Shown in pieces: positions 29,519 to 37,737 of a DNA stretch of 64,000 bases. The stretch comes from G963422275 sp963422275. GTDB taxonomy: Bacteria; Pseudomonadota; Alphaproteobacteria; Rhodobacterales; Rhodobacteraceae. Under the pieces are notes generated by a model. It was not told the origin of the DNA and searched no databases. It was given only the letters and a program-made list of their open reading frames with translations. The position numbers and the translations under genes are program-made. The stretch spans positions 434,001 through 498,000 of the forward strand of contig OY729418.1 of NCBI GenBank assembly GCA_963422275.1. Direction: 5' to 3'. Within the stretch, counting starts at the first letter, position 1; each line of letters opens with the position of its first letter.

Positions 29519-30931
29519 TTGGTTGGACCAATGCCGGTCTGGCCGCGTCCGAGTGATGGACCGGATGCAGAAGGACTCTCCAATCCAGATGTAATGAAGG
29601 CCTTGCTCGATCTAGGCTTGCAAGTGCGCGACGCTTGCAGCTTGGACGAACTTATGTTCACCATGGTCAACATCACGCAGACGCTTGTTCCCCATCAGGG
29701 AGCGATACTTATCGAGTGCCGTGGTACGGGTATGCGGATACGGGCGATTTCCGGTGTGACCGTGGTTGATCGGAACGCACCATTCACTTTGTGGATGGAA
29801 CATGCCGGACGCTATGTGCGGCACTCAGCCTTGGCATCACAACTCCATCCGCTATCGCCTGAAAGCCTGCCTGCTACCTTGAGATACGAATGGACGGAAT
29901 GGATGCCAGAAAACGCATTCTGGATTCCATTGCTAGGACAGGACGAAGGGCATAAGCCTCGCGGGATTTTGATTATCACACTTTCGTCATCTCCTGACGA
30001 GGAGGCGCAGGCGGTGTTCGCAAATTTACAAAGCCTGTATACGCATGCTTTGTTGCGGCTAGCACCGCGCTTCGGTCTTCGGCGGTCGAGCGCTTGGCTA
30101 ATGAAGCGACGGCAATTGAGTTTTGTCGGCGCAGTAGCGTTTGCGGCCTGCATTACGATTGCGTTTGTTCCAATGCAACTGAGCATTATTGCCCCCGGCG
30201 AGGTAGTCCCCAATAAGCCGGTGGTGATACGATCCCCTATGGACGGGGTGGTAGCGTCGTTGCATGTGAGTCCAAATGATCGAATCGAGGAAGATCAAGT
30301 TCTGATGTCGCTTGACCGAGTAGACTTACGCAATCGCTTGGATGTTGCCCAGCGCACTAGCGACATTGCCGCCGCCCAATTGGAACAACAGCGCAAGAAA
30401 GCATTTCTGGATGCTCGCCAAGGCTTCGACCTCGGTGTGCTCGAGCGGGTACTCGAACGTCATAAAATGGAGGTGGCACATTTAGAATCTCTGATGGAGC
30501 ATACGGAAATTGTCGCGCCAACCGGCGGGGTTGTCATAATGCAGGATGAGTCAGAATGGGTCGGACGAGCGGTCCGGCTTGGCGAGCGAATCCTGATGAT
30601 CGCAGACCCAGCCGATGTCGCCATCGACATCAGGGTGCCAGTCAGCGACATGATCTTACTGGAACATGGTGCTAAGGTTGCGTTTTTCCTCAACGTCGCC
30701 CCCGGCATGCCTGTGCCAGCTTCGCTTGCAAGGATCAGTTACAGTGCCCAGGTAAAAAGGGACGGCGTATTGGCTTATAGTCTCAAGACGCTGCCAGTGA
30801 GCAATGTTGCCCTGCGACCGGGGTTGAAAGGTCTGGCCAAAATCTATGGCCGGAGATCAACTATTGCCGGCTATCTCCTGCGTCGCCCTTTGGCGTGGGC
30901 GCGTCAATGGGCGAGAGTGGCGATGCAGTGA
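29519..30931 (+). CDS. GAF-like domain fused to HlyD-type adaptor
   Basis: A 470-residue protein. Residues about 20-175 resemble a GAF sensor domain (A-I-L-I-E-C-R-G-T-G, N-A-F-W-I-P-L-L-G), predicted cytoplasmic. One membrane segment lies near 200-218, followed by an HlyD-like adaptor: I-R-S-P-M-D-G-V-V-A-S-L-H-V, a coiled-coil hairpin, then E-I-V-A-P-T-G-G-V-V and a beta-barrel part. The TTG at 29519 is preceded by AGGGAG at good spacing; an ATG at 29531 is the alternative. The gene ends six bases before the M50 gene. Joining a cytoplasmic ligand sensor to an export adaptor suggests that transport or assembly responds to a small-molecule signal. Confidence 0.78.
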   Translation: MVGPMPVWPRPSDGPDAEGLSNPDVMKALLDLGLQVRDACSLDELMFTMVNITQTLVPHQGAILIECRGTGMRIRAISGVTVVDRNAPFTLWMEHAGRYVRHSALASQLHPLSPESLPATLRYEWTEWMPENAFWIPLLGQDEGHKPRGILIITLSSSPDEEAQAVFANLQSLYTHALLRLAPRFGLRRSSAWLMKRRQLSFVGAVAFAACITIAFVPMQLSIIAPGEVVPNKPVVIRSPMDGVVASLHVSPNDRIEEDQVLMSLDRVDLRNRLDVAQRTSDIAAAQLEQQRKKAFLDARQGFDLGVLERVLERHKMEVAHLESLMEHTEIVAPTGGVVIMQDESEWVGRAVRLGERILMIADPADVAIDIRVPVSDMILLEHGAKVAFFLNVAPGMPVPASLARISYSAQVKRDGVLAYSLKTLPVSNVALRPGLKGLAKIYGRRSTIAGYLLRRPLAWARQWARVAMQ

Positions 30932-30937
30932 ACCCCC

Positions 30938-33085
30938 ATGTCAATCGACCACGGATCATCCTTCCCGCCGTCTGATACCAGACTCGCACCGTTGCGACCC
31001 GAGATCGCCATCTATAAAGCGCCACCCCTGCGCGGCGGGGTGCCGAGTTGGACCCTGTGCGACCCAAGGGTCAATCGTTTCTTCAGATTGGGTTGGCTTG
31101 AATACAAAATCATCCGGTGTTGGCACATCGGCGAAACGGGCAAGGTCGTGGCCGCCGTGCGGCGCGACACGGGGTTGGATTGCTCTGTTGAGCGCGTCTT
31201 AAACATGGCCGATTTTCTTGCCGGTTACGGACTGCTGGTCTTGCCGCCTAAAAGCGCTGTCTCCCTCGCAATAGGCCAGAAGCGCAAGATGCGCCAGCAC
31301 TGGGCAGTATGGTTGGCTAAAAATTACCTGTTCGTGCGGATTCCGCTTGCAAGACCCGACCCCTTTCTGCGACGTACCCTGCCCTTGGTACGCTGGATGC
31401 TGGGATTGGGCTATGCAATGCTAAGCGCTGCAGTCTGTGTCCTCGGTCTGGTTCTGGTCTCGCGTCAGTTTGAGGCGTTCATTAACACCTTCAACTATTT
31501 CTTCTCATGGCAAGGAGCACTTATCTACGCCCTTGCGCTGACCTCCGCCAAAGTTATCCATGAATTTGCCCACGCTTATGTTGCGGTCAAGCACGGTTCC
31601 CGCGTGTCGTCCATGGGCATCGCGCTATTGGTGCTCTGGCCAGTTCTGTACACCGACACGACTGAATCATGGAAATTAAAGGAAAACGGCAAGCGTCTTC
31701 AAATAGCCGCAGCCGGTGTCGTCAGCGAGATCTTTCTTGCTGGCATGGCACTGGTAGCCTGGAACTTCGCCCCCGAAGGCATTTTTCGAAGCACCGCATT
31801 CGTCTTGGCAACAACTACTATTGTCTTGACCCTGCTCATCAACGGCAATCCAATGATGCGCTTCGACGGTTACTATTTTCTAAGCGACCTCCTAAACCTG
31901 CCAAATCTGAATCAACGCAGCATGGCAATGACCAAATGGCAACTGCGTAGGTCATTGTTCGGTTGGGATGACCCGCCGCCGGAGCCTCTTGCCCGGGGGA
32001 TTCGACGGTTCCTGATCATATTTGGTTGCTGTACAATGATTTATCGTTTTTTTCTGTTCCTTGGCATCGCCATTCTTGTGTATAATTTGTTTTTTAAGGC
32101 GCTAGGCATCATCCTTTTCGTCATAGAAATTCTCTACTTTATAGCCATGCCGATATACAATGAAATTAAAGTTTGGTTCATGCGCAGAAAGGAAGCAAAA
32201 TTTAACCTAAACACATTTTTTACCATGCTTGCCTTTCTCTTGGCAACGCTCGCCTTCATTACTCCTTGGAGAGTTTCAATAACGGAAACTGCAATACTTG
32301 TCCCCGAACGCCAAGCAATCGTCGTGGCACCGCATGACGGAGTGATCAAAAGCATTATGATCGAGCCAAGTGATATACTCGAGAAGGGTCAGCCATTGTT
32401 TAATATCGTTTCACCGGAACTCAGTCACAGCATCAAGATCAACCGTCTTCAAGAGTCCAGTCTTTTGTGGCGGCTTGAACGGGTGGTCGACGACGCCGAA
32501 TTGTTGTCGCAGCGCATCGTCGATCAACAACGCCTCGTTCAAATTCGTGCCAAACTTCGCGGCCAAACAGACGAATACAATCGCTTGCGCATCATTGCGC
32601 CATTTTCAGGGCAAATCGTAGAAGTCAACCCCGAAATCAGGGAAGGGGGAGCAATTCCGAAGAATACAAGCCTAGCGGTCATCGTTGATTGGGATAGGCC
32701 TTCGGTCGATACCTATGTGCGAGAGAAGGATCTCGGGCGCTTCGCAGTCGGCGGTTCAGCAGTCTTCTTTCCCGACGACATCGATCTGTCGCCGGTGCCA
32801 GCTGTCATCGAAACCATTGCCGTTGCCAGCCAGAAAGTATTGGACAATCCTTTTGTTGCATCGCAATTTGGTGGAACCCATGCGACAAGAGTCAACGTTG
32901 ATGGACAAGTTAACGCAGTCGAAGCTCTCTACAAAACAAGATTACAGCCTGTTGTGCCCTTGCCTCCAGATTGGCCGAAGCGCTTCGTTCGCGGAACAAT
33001 CCAGATCAAAGCCGTTGCCACGAGCCCGGCACATAGATTGTGGACGAGAATCCAATCCGCGTTTGTTAAGGAAACGGCATTCTGA
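30938..33085 (+). CDS. M50 (site-2-protease-like) membrane metalloprotease fused to HlyD-type adaptor
   Basis: A 715-residue polytopic membrane protein. After a cytoplasmic N-terminus of about 130 residues come several transmembrane segments with the zinc motif H208-E-F-A-H212 and the second metal site N-G-N-P-M-M-R-F-D-G (302-311), both hallmarks of M50 proteases. From about residue 430 a membrane segment leads into an HlyD-like periplasmic adaptor: V-A-P-H-D-G-V-I-K-S-I, a hairpin region, then I-I-A-P-F-S-G-Q-I-V and a barrel domain. Both metal motifs are complete, so protease activity is plausible. Related fusions are usually annotated simply as peptidase M50 or efflux adaptors. It is the last gene of the cluster, and no ABC ATPase follows. 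Confidence 0.82.
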   Translation: MSIDHGSSFPPSDTRLAPLRPEIAIYKAPPLRGGVPSWTLCDPRVNRFFRLGWLEYKIIRCWHIGETGKVVAAVRRDTGLDCSVERVLNMADFLAGYGLLVLPPKSAVSLAIGQKRKMRQHWAVWLAKNYLFVRIPLARPDPFLRRTLPLVRWMLGLGYAMLSAAVCVLGLVLVSRQFEAFINTFNYFFSWQGALIYALALTSAKVIHEFAHAYVAVKHGSRVSSMGIALLVLWPVLYTDTTESWKLKENGKRLQIAAAGVVSEIFLAGMALVAWNFAPEGIFRSTAFVLATTTIVLTLLINGNPMMRFDGYYFLSDLLNLPNLNQRSMAMTKWQLRRSLFGWDDPPPEPLARGIRRFLIIFGCCTMIYRFFLFLGIAILVYNLFFKALGIILFVIEILYFIAMPIYNEIKVWFMRRKEAKFNLNTFFTMLAFLLATLAFITPWRVSITETAILVPERQAIVVAPHDGVIKSIMIEPSDILEKGQPLFNIVSPELSHSIKINRLQESSLLWRLERVVDDAELLSQRIVDQQRLVQIRAKLRGQTDEYNRLRIIAPFSGQIVEVNPEIREGGAIPKNTSLAVIVDWDRPSVDTYVREKDLGRFAVGGSAVFFPDDIDLSPVPAVIETIAVASQKVLDNPFVASQFGGTHATRVNVDGQVNAVEALYKTRLQPVVPLPPDWPKRFVRGTIQIKAVATSPAHRLWTRIQSAFVKETAF

Positions 33086-33695
33086 ATCTTCGACCGGAAA
33101 TTGTATCAAAAATTGGCTCGATTTGCAATTCGTGGGCATACCGTTGGACTGGCTCCCGATTTGCATTGGACACGGGAAACAGACGGATGGATCGGGCGCG
33201 GTATCGGGACTGGAGTTCGAACATCGATGAGCTGACGGCGGCGCAGCGCCGGGAGGTCGTGGTGATTCTGTCGGACCCGCCGGAGGAAGAGGTCTTCTCT
33301 GGCGGCAATCGAGCTGACGAGCTGAGGATCGACGAGGAGCGCCGCTGTTCGCACTGCGGCAGCGGTGGCGCGGACGCCGGTGATCACCCCGCACGCTCCG
33401 CTCGATCCGGCCGTGAAACGCGTCCACGGAGATCGCCTGCTCGAAGATCTTGCACGGCTCTTCGATACCCTGCCTCGCGTGATACAGTTCAGACAGCTTG
33501 GCCATGTTGCACCTTTCTGGATCCATGAGCGTGGTGCGAGAGCCTGCTCGCTTCCGCCAGCAACGCCGCGGACCAGCTGCAGGCAATCGAATCGCTCCCC
33601 GGGCATCGCGGCATTTAGCCGCCTTTAGGTCCTCGGCTTCAGAACAACCTGCATGCATGCATCCTCCCTCACACAAGACATTACTCAAAGACCTA
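33086..33695 (+). mobile_element. IS1595-type N-terminal fragment and unassigned remnant
   Basis: From about 33113 the sequence repeats the left end of the IS1595-type elements (GGCTCGATTTGCAATTCG). It then codes a start like M-D-R-A-R-Y-R-D-W with I-D-E-L-T-A-A-Q-R-R and a zinc-ribbon beginning (R-C-S-H-C-G-S-G-G-A). From about 33400 the similarity stops, and the - strand holds an unrecognised remnant reading M-A-K-L-S-E-L-Y-H-A-R. No intact gene and no right end were found. Confidence 0.55.
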
Positions 33696-33717
33696 GTGTC
33701 TTGTCCGATTAATTAAT

Positions 33718-34123
33718 GGCTCAATTCGCGAATCGCAGGCATGCCCTGGCGCTGGCGGCCGCGAGGCAGGCTCTTGGCGATGGATGCCTGCCGAGGACGA
33801 CGAGATGGAACCACCTCAGATAGCTGTCCAGGCATTTGGTGGCGATGCCGCGGAAGCGGCGCAGGAAACCCTTGATCTGGCTGTGGCGACTGTTGACCGT
33901 TTGGATGTGCACGGCCCCGCGCACCCTCTCGCCGGCGGAGCGATTGACGCTCTGGTGAAGAATGCCGAGCGCCGCAGCAACCTTGCGGCACTGCTCCGCC
34001 GTCAGTTCATCGATTCTTGAAAACCAGTCCCGAAACCGTGCCCAATCCATTGTTTTGCTCCCCATGGCCAATGCAAATCAGAACCCAGTATAGTACATGC
34101 GCCTGCGAAGTGCGAACAGAGCC
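33718..34123 (-). mobile_element. 406-bp IS1595-type deletion derivative
   Basis: It begins GGCTCAATTCGCGAATCG and ends ACAGAGCC, flanked by the direct repeat TAATTAAT (33710-33717 and 34124-34131). On - it fuses a transposase start (A-R-F-R-D-W-F-S-R-I-D-E-L-T) directly to the C-terminal part (H-I-Q-T-V-N-S-R-H-S-Q-I-K-G, Y-L-R-W-F-H-L-V), skipping the catalytic middle. It cannot code an active transposase and must have moved in trans. Sisters lie at 50848, 51783 and 60528. Confidence 0.85.
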
Positions 34124-34859
34124 TAATTAATTGAAGTGCGCTGTTCACTGATTCGATGATTTCGGCGGCGGATTTGGTCCAGCGGAATGGCGTCGACCGC
34201 TCGTTGTGAACCTCCAAGCAGCCACGGATCGCGCGCTCCAGGGCGACGACGGAACGATGGCTGCCACGCCGCAACTGGTGTTTCGTCAAGCTGGCGAAGA
34301 AGCGCTCGACCAGGTTGATCCAGGAACTGCAGGTCGGCGTGAAATGGCAATGGAACCGCGGGTGGCGGAGCAGCCACTGTTTCACCTTCGCAGTCTTGTG
34401 GGTACCGTAGTTGTCGAGGATCAGGTGGATCTCCAGATCGGCGGGAACGACCCGGTCGATGTGCCGCAGGAAGCAGATGAAGTCGATGCTGCGGTGGCGG
34501 CACTTGAGTTGGCCGATGACCTTGCCCGTGGCTGTGTCCAAGGCCGCGAACAGCGTCGTCGTGCCGTAGCGCCGGCAGTCGTGGGTGCGCGTCTCCGGCG
34601 TGCCCCAGTTCAGCGGCAACGACCGTTGCGTCCGCTCCAGCGCCTGGATCTGGCTCTTCTCGTCCACGCACAGCACCAGCGCCTTGTCCGGCGGATCCAG
34701 GTGGAGGCCGACGACATCGCGCACCTTCGCCACGAAGTGCGGATCGGCCGACAGCTTGAAGCTGTGCGACCGATGGGGCTTCAGGTCAAACGCCCGCCAA
34801 ACCCGATGCGCGAAGTCCCCAGCATCACCAAGGCGCCATTGGACAACTGACAAGAACAT
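34124..34859 (-). pseudogene. IS630-family transposase, N-terminus missing and C-terminus interrupted
   Basis: This is the DDE core of an IS630 transposase. The acidic triad is visible in L-C-V-D-E-K-S-Q, L-I-L-D-N-Y-G-T-H-K and N-L-V-E-R-F-F-A-S-L-T. The N-terminal helix-turn-helix (about 100 residues) is absent, and the frame starts near the terminal repeat, so an internal deletion removed it. At the other end the frame runs into the nested element. Without that insertion it would end S-A-L-Q-L-I-N-R-T-R-H and a stop inside the inverted repeat. Probably inactive. Confidence 0.8.
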
Positions 34860-34892
34860 ACTTCAACTAATTAATCGGACATAATAACACTA

Positions 34893-34964
34893 GGGAACCT
34901 CTGATTTGGAGGATTTTTTAGGTTTTGGCTACGGAAACTGCCCCTTCCAGCTACGCCGGTCGGT
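34893..34964. mobile_element. Left-end fragment of IS5-type A element
   Basis: GGGAACCTCTGATTTGGAGG begins right after the IS630 boundary TA, and about 72 bp match the left end of the 27586 copy (down to 'ctacgccggtcgg'). There the match stops and the truncated PIN-toxin gene begins. The rest of the element is gone, presumably by deletion. Confidence 0.7.
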
Positions 34965-35057
34965 CTCAGCGAGGCTGAGCAGCATGTTTCGACGGAGTGC
35001 GCCGCCCAGGACGCAAGCATCGAGCAAGGCCGTGAACCGATCCGCGTATCGGCTCAT
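34929..35057 (-). pseudogene. PIN-domain toxin, truncated after about 31 residues
   Basis: The ATG overlaps the antitoxin stop (ATGA at 35054-35057), the usual layout of a type II toxin-antitoxin pair. The start reads M-S-R-Y-A-D-R-F-T-A-L-L-D-A-C-V-L, a PIN-domain beginning with its first metal-binding aspartate. After L-L-S-L-A-E-T-D-R the frame enters an IS5-type end and stops at 34929. The other acidic residues are absent, so nuclease activity is lost. Confidence 0.72.
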
Positions 35058-35518
35058 ACAAGGCCTTCCTCCACATCGATGCGCGCAAGGTCACCCAAGG
35101 CCTCGGATCGGGAGGCGTCCCGTTTCCCCTTATAGGCAAAGAGATCATTCGCTCTGACGCGACGGTGCCGGTCGGTCCTGGCGAACGGGATTTCACCTTC
35201 CTCGAGGAGCTTTGCGAGGAAGGGGCGGGACACGTTCAGGAGGTCAGCGGCCTGCTGGGTCGTCAGTTCGGCCTCGGCAGGGGTCATCCGAAAACCCCGA
35301 CCGCTCGACACGAGCCTCAGCACCTCGAGCAAAGATGCCGTTAGTGCGGGTGCCAGTGTTGCGGTCTGAACTTCGCCGCCTTCCAAGGCGAGGGCAAGCG
35401 TTGTCGGTTCGCCTTCCTTGATCTGGGAGGCGACAATTGTTCTGAGCTGCTCGGCGTTTTTGATCTCGACCTCGTCAGGCAAACGATCAAAGAGCGCCTT
35501 TTTCCTGAGGGCATTCAT
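35054..35518 (-). CDS. Antitoxin with excisionase-type helix-turn-helix
   Basis: A 154-residue protein. The C-terminal half holds an excisionase/MerR-like DNA-binding motif (L-T-T-Q-Q-A-A-D-L-L-N-V-S-R-P-F-L), a form found in antitoxins paired with PIN toxins. The N-terminal half probably contacts the toxin. It precedes and overlaps the PIN-toxin start, so it would autoregulate the pair by binding its promoter. As the toxin is truncated, this gene is now an orphan; it may persist as a DNA-binding protein or cross-neutralise other toxins. Confidence 0.75.
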   Translation of the reverse strand: MNALRKKALFDRLPDEVEIKNAEQLRTIVASQIKEGEPTTLALALEGGEVQTATLAPALTASLLEVLRLVSSGRGFRMTPAEAELTTQQAADLLNVSRPFLAKLLEEGEIPFARTDRHRRVRANDLFAYKGKRDASRSEALGDLARIDVEEGLV

Positions 35519-35687
35519 CTTGTCTCTCAGATTCTCTTTCCTTGGCTTTTAGGGCACCCATTTCTCGAAACAATCAAAATACTCAAAATTCATTGCAATT
35601 GTATGAATGCAGCACCAGAACTCCTGCTGGCGTCAAATCATGAACAGCCATATGCGCCACCCGCAAGACCGCGGCCGTCAAAACCCA

Positions 35688-35982
35688 GGGAACCTCTGAT
35701 TTGGGGGTTTGTTTTGACTGCGGGAGTTGCTCTCTGTCTGCGCCGGTCGGTTTCCTGCGGTCTGGAAGCCCAAAATGAGCGTTTTTGGGGTGGAATCGCC
35801 GTCGGTTTAGACTCCGCAGGGCTGGTCCGGCAGATTCCGGACACACGGTCCCCTGTCACGGCAAGTGCGGCTGGGCAATCATCAGGTTCGATCGGCCAGG
35901 CGATCCCTGATCTCTCGAACAGCAGGCACCCCCGGGTGCACAATGCAACGCCCATATGTCAACGCTATATTCAGAGGTTCCC
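35688..35982. mobile_element. 295-bp deletion derivative of the IS5-type A element
   Basis: It has the left end GGGAACCTCTGATTTGGGG and right end TATTCAGAGGTTCCC of the type A element but only 295 bp in total, with the whole transposase core deleted. This is a MITE-like non-autonomous copy. A clean TA duplication is not seen (CA on the left, TA on the right). It lies between the antitoxin and fic genes and fills most of that gap; bases 35519-35687 contain nothing recognised. Confidence 0.75.
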
Positions 35983-36000
35983 TAATGATCGAAACCTCAC

Positions 36001-37101
36001 TTATCTCCCGGCCAGCCAGTATCGCGTTCCCTTCCGCTCACCCGTCCTGACAAGCGCACCTAGACCAACCAGTTCTCCCAAGTCTCTGCGTGCGGTTGCC
36101 GGACTCGCACCGGTGATCCGCATGTACTTGACAGCGCTCCTGCCACCACAGAACCCCACAGGACCAGCTTCGAACATCCGAAGCAGGGCTTTGGTCTGAC
36201 GTGCGTTGATCAGGTTGCGCAGACGGTCCATCAGACGGGCTTTGCAAATCAGATGGTTTATCAAAGATCCCGAGTAGGCTTGTGCCTCAAGGACAATGTC
36301 CGCAAACCAAGTTAGCCAGCCAGCGACATGCATCGACTTGTTGTTTGCCTCCAGCTTCTCATAGTAAATTTTTCTGACTTTTTCGATTTGGACGAAAAGC
36401 GCCGCAAGACTGGGGTGGCCAATGGCTTGCGCTAGAACCTTTTCGCAGAGCGTTCGTGCAATGCGGCCGTTCCCATCTTCGAAGGGATGGATCGACACAA
36501 AGTACAGATGTGCAATCCCTGCTCGAGCCACTGCCGCCATCGGTGCCGGACCGTTAGGCGCTGACGCGTTGAACCACTCAATGAAACGCACCATTTCGGC
36601 CGTCATTCTCGCGGCCGGCGGCGCCTTGTAATGAACACGTGGCTTTTCGAAGGGGCCGGAAACGACTCGCATTGGGTTGCCTCCCTGCCGCCAGCCGCCA
36701 AGGTCGCGCAGGTCATCGCGGCCGCGGCAAACCATCTTGTTCCAGCGAAACAGATTTTCTTCGTCCAGTGGTGCCTGCCAAGTCCGAAATCCGTCCGTGA
36801 GCAGATCAGCAACACCGCTCTCGGCCACGCCCTGTCGCCGTTCAGCACTCAGACCAAAGGCGCACGGCACTGAAGACTGGACTGAAGCACGGTCAAGGTA
36901 CACTCCCTCAATCTCGGAGGTCTTCATCGCCTCTGCAGTGATGATTTCGACCGAGATCGAGGTGCGGTCTTCTTTTGCAAGATGGCTCCATGCTCCGGTC
37001 GTCTGTCCCGCTTTCAGTAAAAACCTCTGTTCCTGAGCGACAAGAGCGTCATGCTCATATCGCCACTCGGGCCAGTCGGGTTGCTGCCAGTTCCAGCGCA
37101 T
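36001..37101 (-). CDS. Fic-domain protein (class II), AMPylator-type
   Basis: A 366-residue Fic protein. The inhibitory helix motif T-S-E-I-E-G is at residues 61-66, N-terminal as in class II. The catalytic H-P-F-E-D-G-N-G-R (205-213) is complete, with the expected acidic residue binding magnesium. A winged-helix-like C-terminus follows. Family members transfer AMP (sometimes other nucleotides) to hydroxyl groups of target proteins. The start at M-R-W-N-W-Q is chosen because homologues begin this way; an ATG at 37116 would add five residues. Neither has a clear Shine-Dalgarno. The target is unknown. Confidence 0.87.
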   Translation of the reverse strand: MRWNWQQPDWPEWRYEHDALVAQEQRFLLKAGQTTGAWSHLAKEDRTSISVEIITAEAMKTSEIEGVYLDRASVQSSVPCAFGLSAERRQGVAESGVADLLTDGFRTWQAPLDEENLFRWNKMVCRGRDDLRDLGGWRQGGNPMRVVSGPFEKPRVHYKAPPAARMTAEMVRFIEWFNASAPNGPAPMAAVARAGIAHLYFVSIHPFEDGNGRIARTLCEKVLAQAIGHPSLAALFVQIEKVRKIYYEKLEANNKSMHVAGWLTWFADIVLEAQAYSGSLINHLICKARLMDRLRNLINARQTKALLRMFEAGPVGFCGGRSAVKYMRITGASPATARRDLGELVGLGALVRTGERKGTRYWLAGR

Positions 37102-37318
37102 GAGCGATAACTGCATGATGCACCGATTGCGCCACTAAGCAACGAGCGAAAGCACAGACATCACACTGAATGTGGCTGGATTGAAGTGCGAGGCAAGCTG
37201 ATGGCAGGCTCCGTTCATCTAGGCTGACCGCACACTTGCGTGCGTTCAAAAATCCAGAAACCGGAACCCGCGATCAACGGGAAATGAGGACGTCACGGTT
37301 TGCCCGCTTGCACCGGGA

Positions 37319-37503
37319 AGACAACAGCCCGGAGAACCTTGCCGTGATGCGGCGGCAAGCCTAGGCATCGCGCGTGCCGCATTGGGCAAGCGCTCGATCC
37401 GAGGCAAGCTGAAGTGCGCCGGATGGGACGCCGACTCCCTGCTCGACCTGATTTGCACACCGTCAGGCTACCGCAGGCTCAGCCAAAAAATGCAGCATGA
37501 TTG
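37319..37503 (+). pseudogene. ISAs1-type transposase C-terminal relic
   Basis: The reading D-N-S-P-E-N-L-A-V-M-R-R is followed by a stop. In the next frame I-A-R-A-A-L-G-K-R-S-I-R-G-K-L-K-C-A-G-W-D continues to a stop at 37503. The order P-E-N-x-A-x-x-R, R-G-K, A-G-W-D is that of ISAs1-family transposase tails. One frameshift is needed and the catalytic part is absent. The rest of the 37102-37737 gap shows nothing else recognisable. Confidence 0.6.
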
Positions 37504-37737
37504 ATCGGGAGCGGCCTCCAGGGTGGAAAAGTCCTGATGAACGAGGTGGCATATCTTGAAGGCGGCTTGGCGATAGGATACGGGATCGAATTACCCAAAT
37601 GCCATGCCTTGTTCATTTCCTGACCAGCAATGCACCGAAGACGCCCGCAACAGGACTTGAGCACATGCGCACGGTCGCGAATGAGAGTGCGACAATGGAT
37701 ATCCAAGAACCAAGACTTCAGGAGAAATAGCCCGATC

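Larger units (their letters stand above)
33696..34890 (-). mobile_element. IS630-family element with nested IS1595-type insertion
   Basis: The ends are inverted copies containing TGTCCGATTAATTA, with GTGT-type tips and flanking TA dinucleotides, as expected for IS630 elements that duplicate TA. The right-hand part (about 34124-34859, - strand) codes the transposase core. A 406-bp IS1595-type derivative (33718-34123) sits inside the left inverted repeat with an 8-bp duplication TAATTAAT. An IS5-type end begins immediately after the right boundary. Confidence 0.8.

Noticed and set aside
13147..33085. Classical type I secretion with an RTX substrate
   Set aside because: No ABC exporter gene was found and the giant protein shows no G-G-x-G-x-D nonapeptide repeats near its C-terminus.
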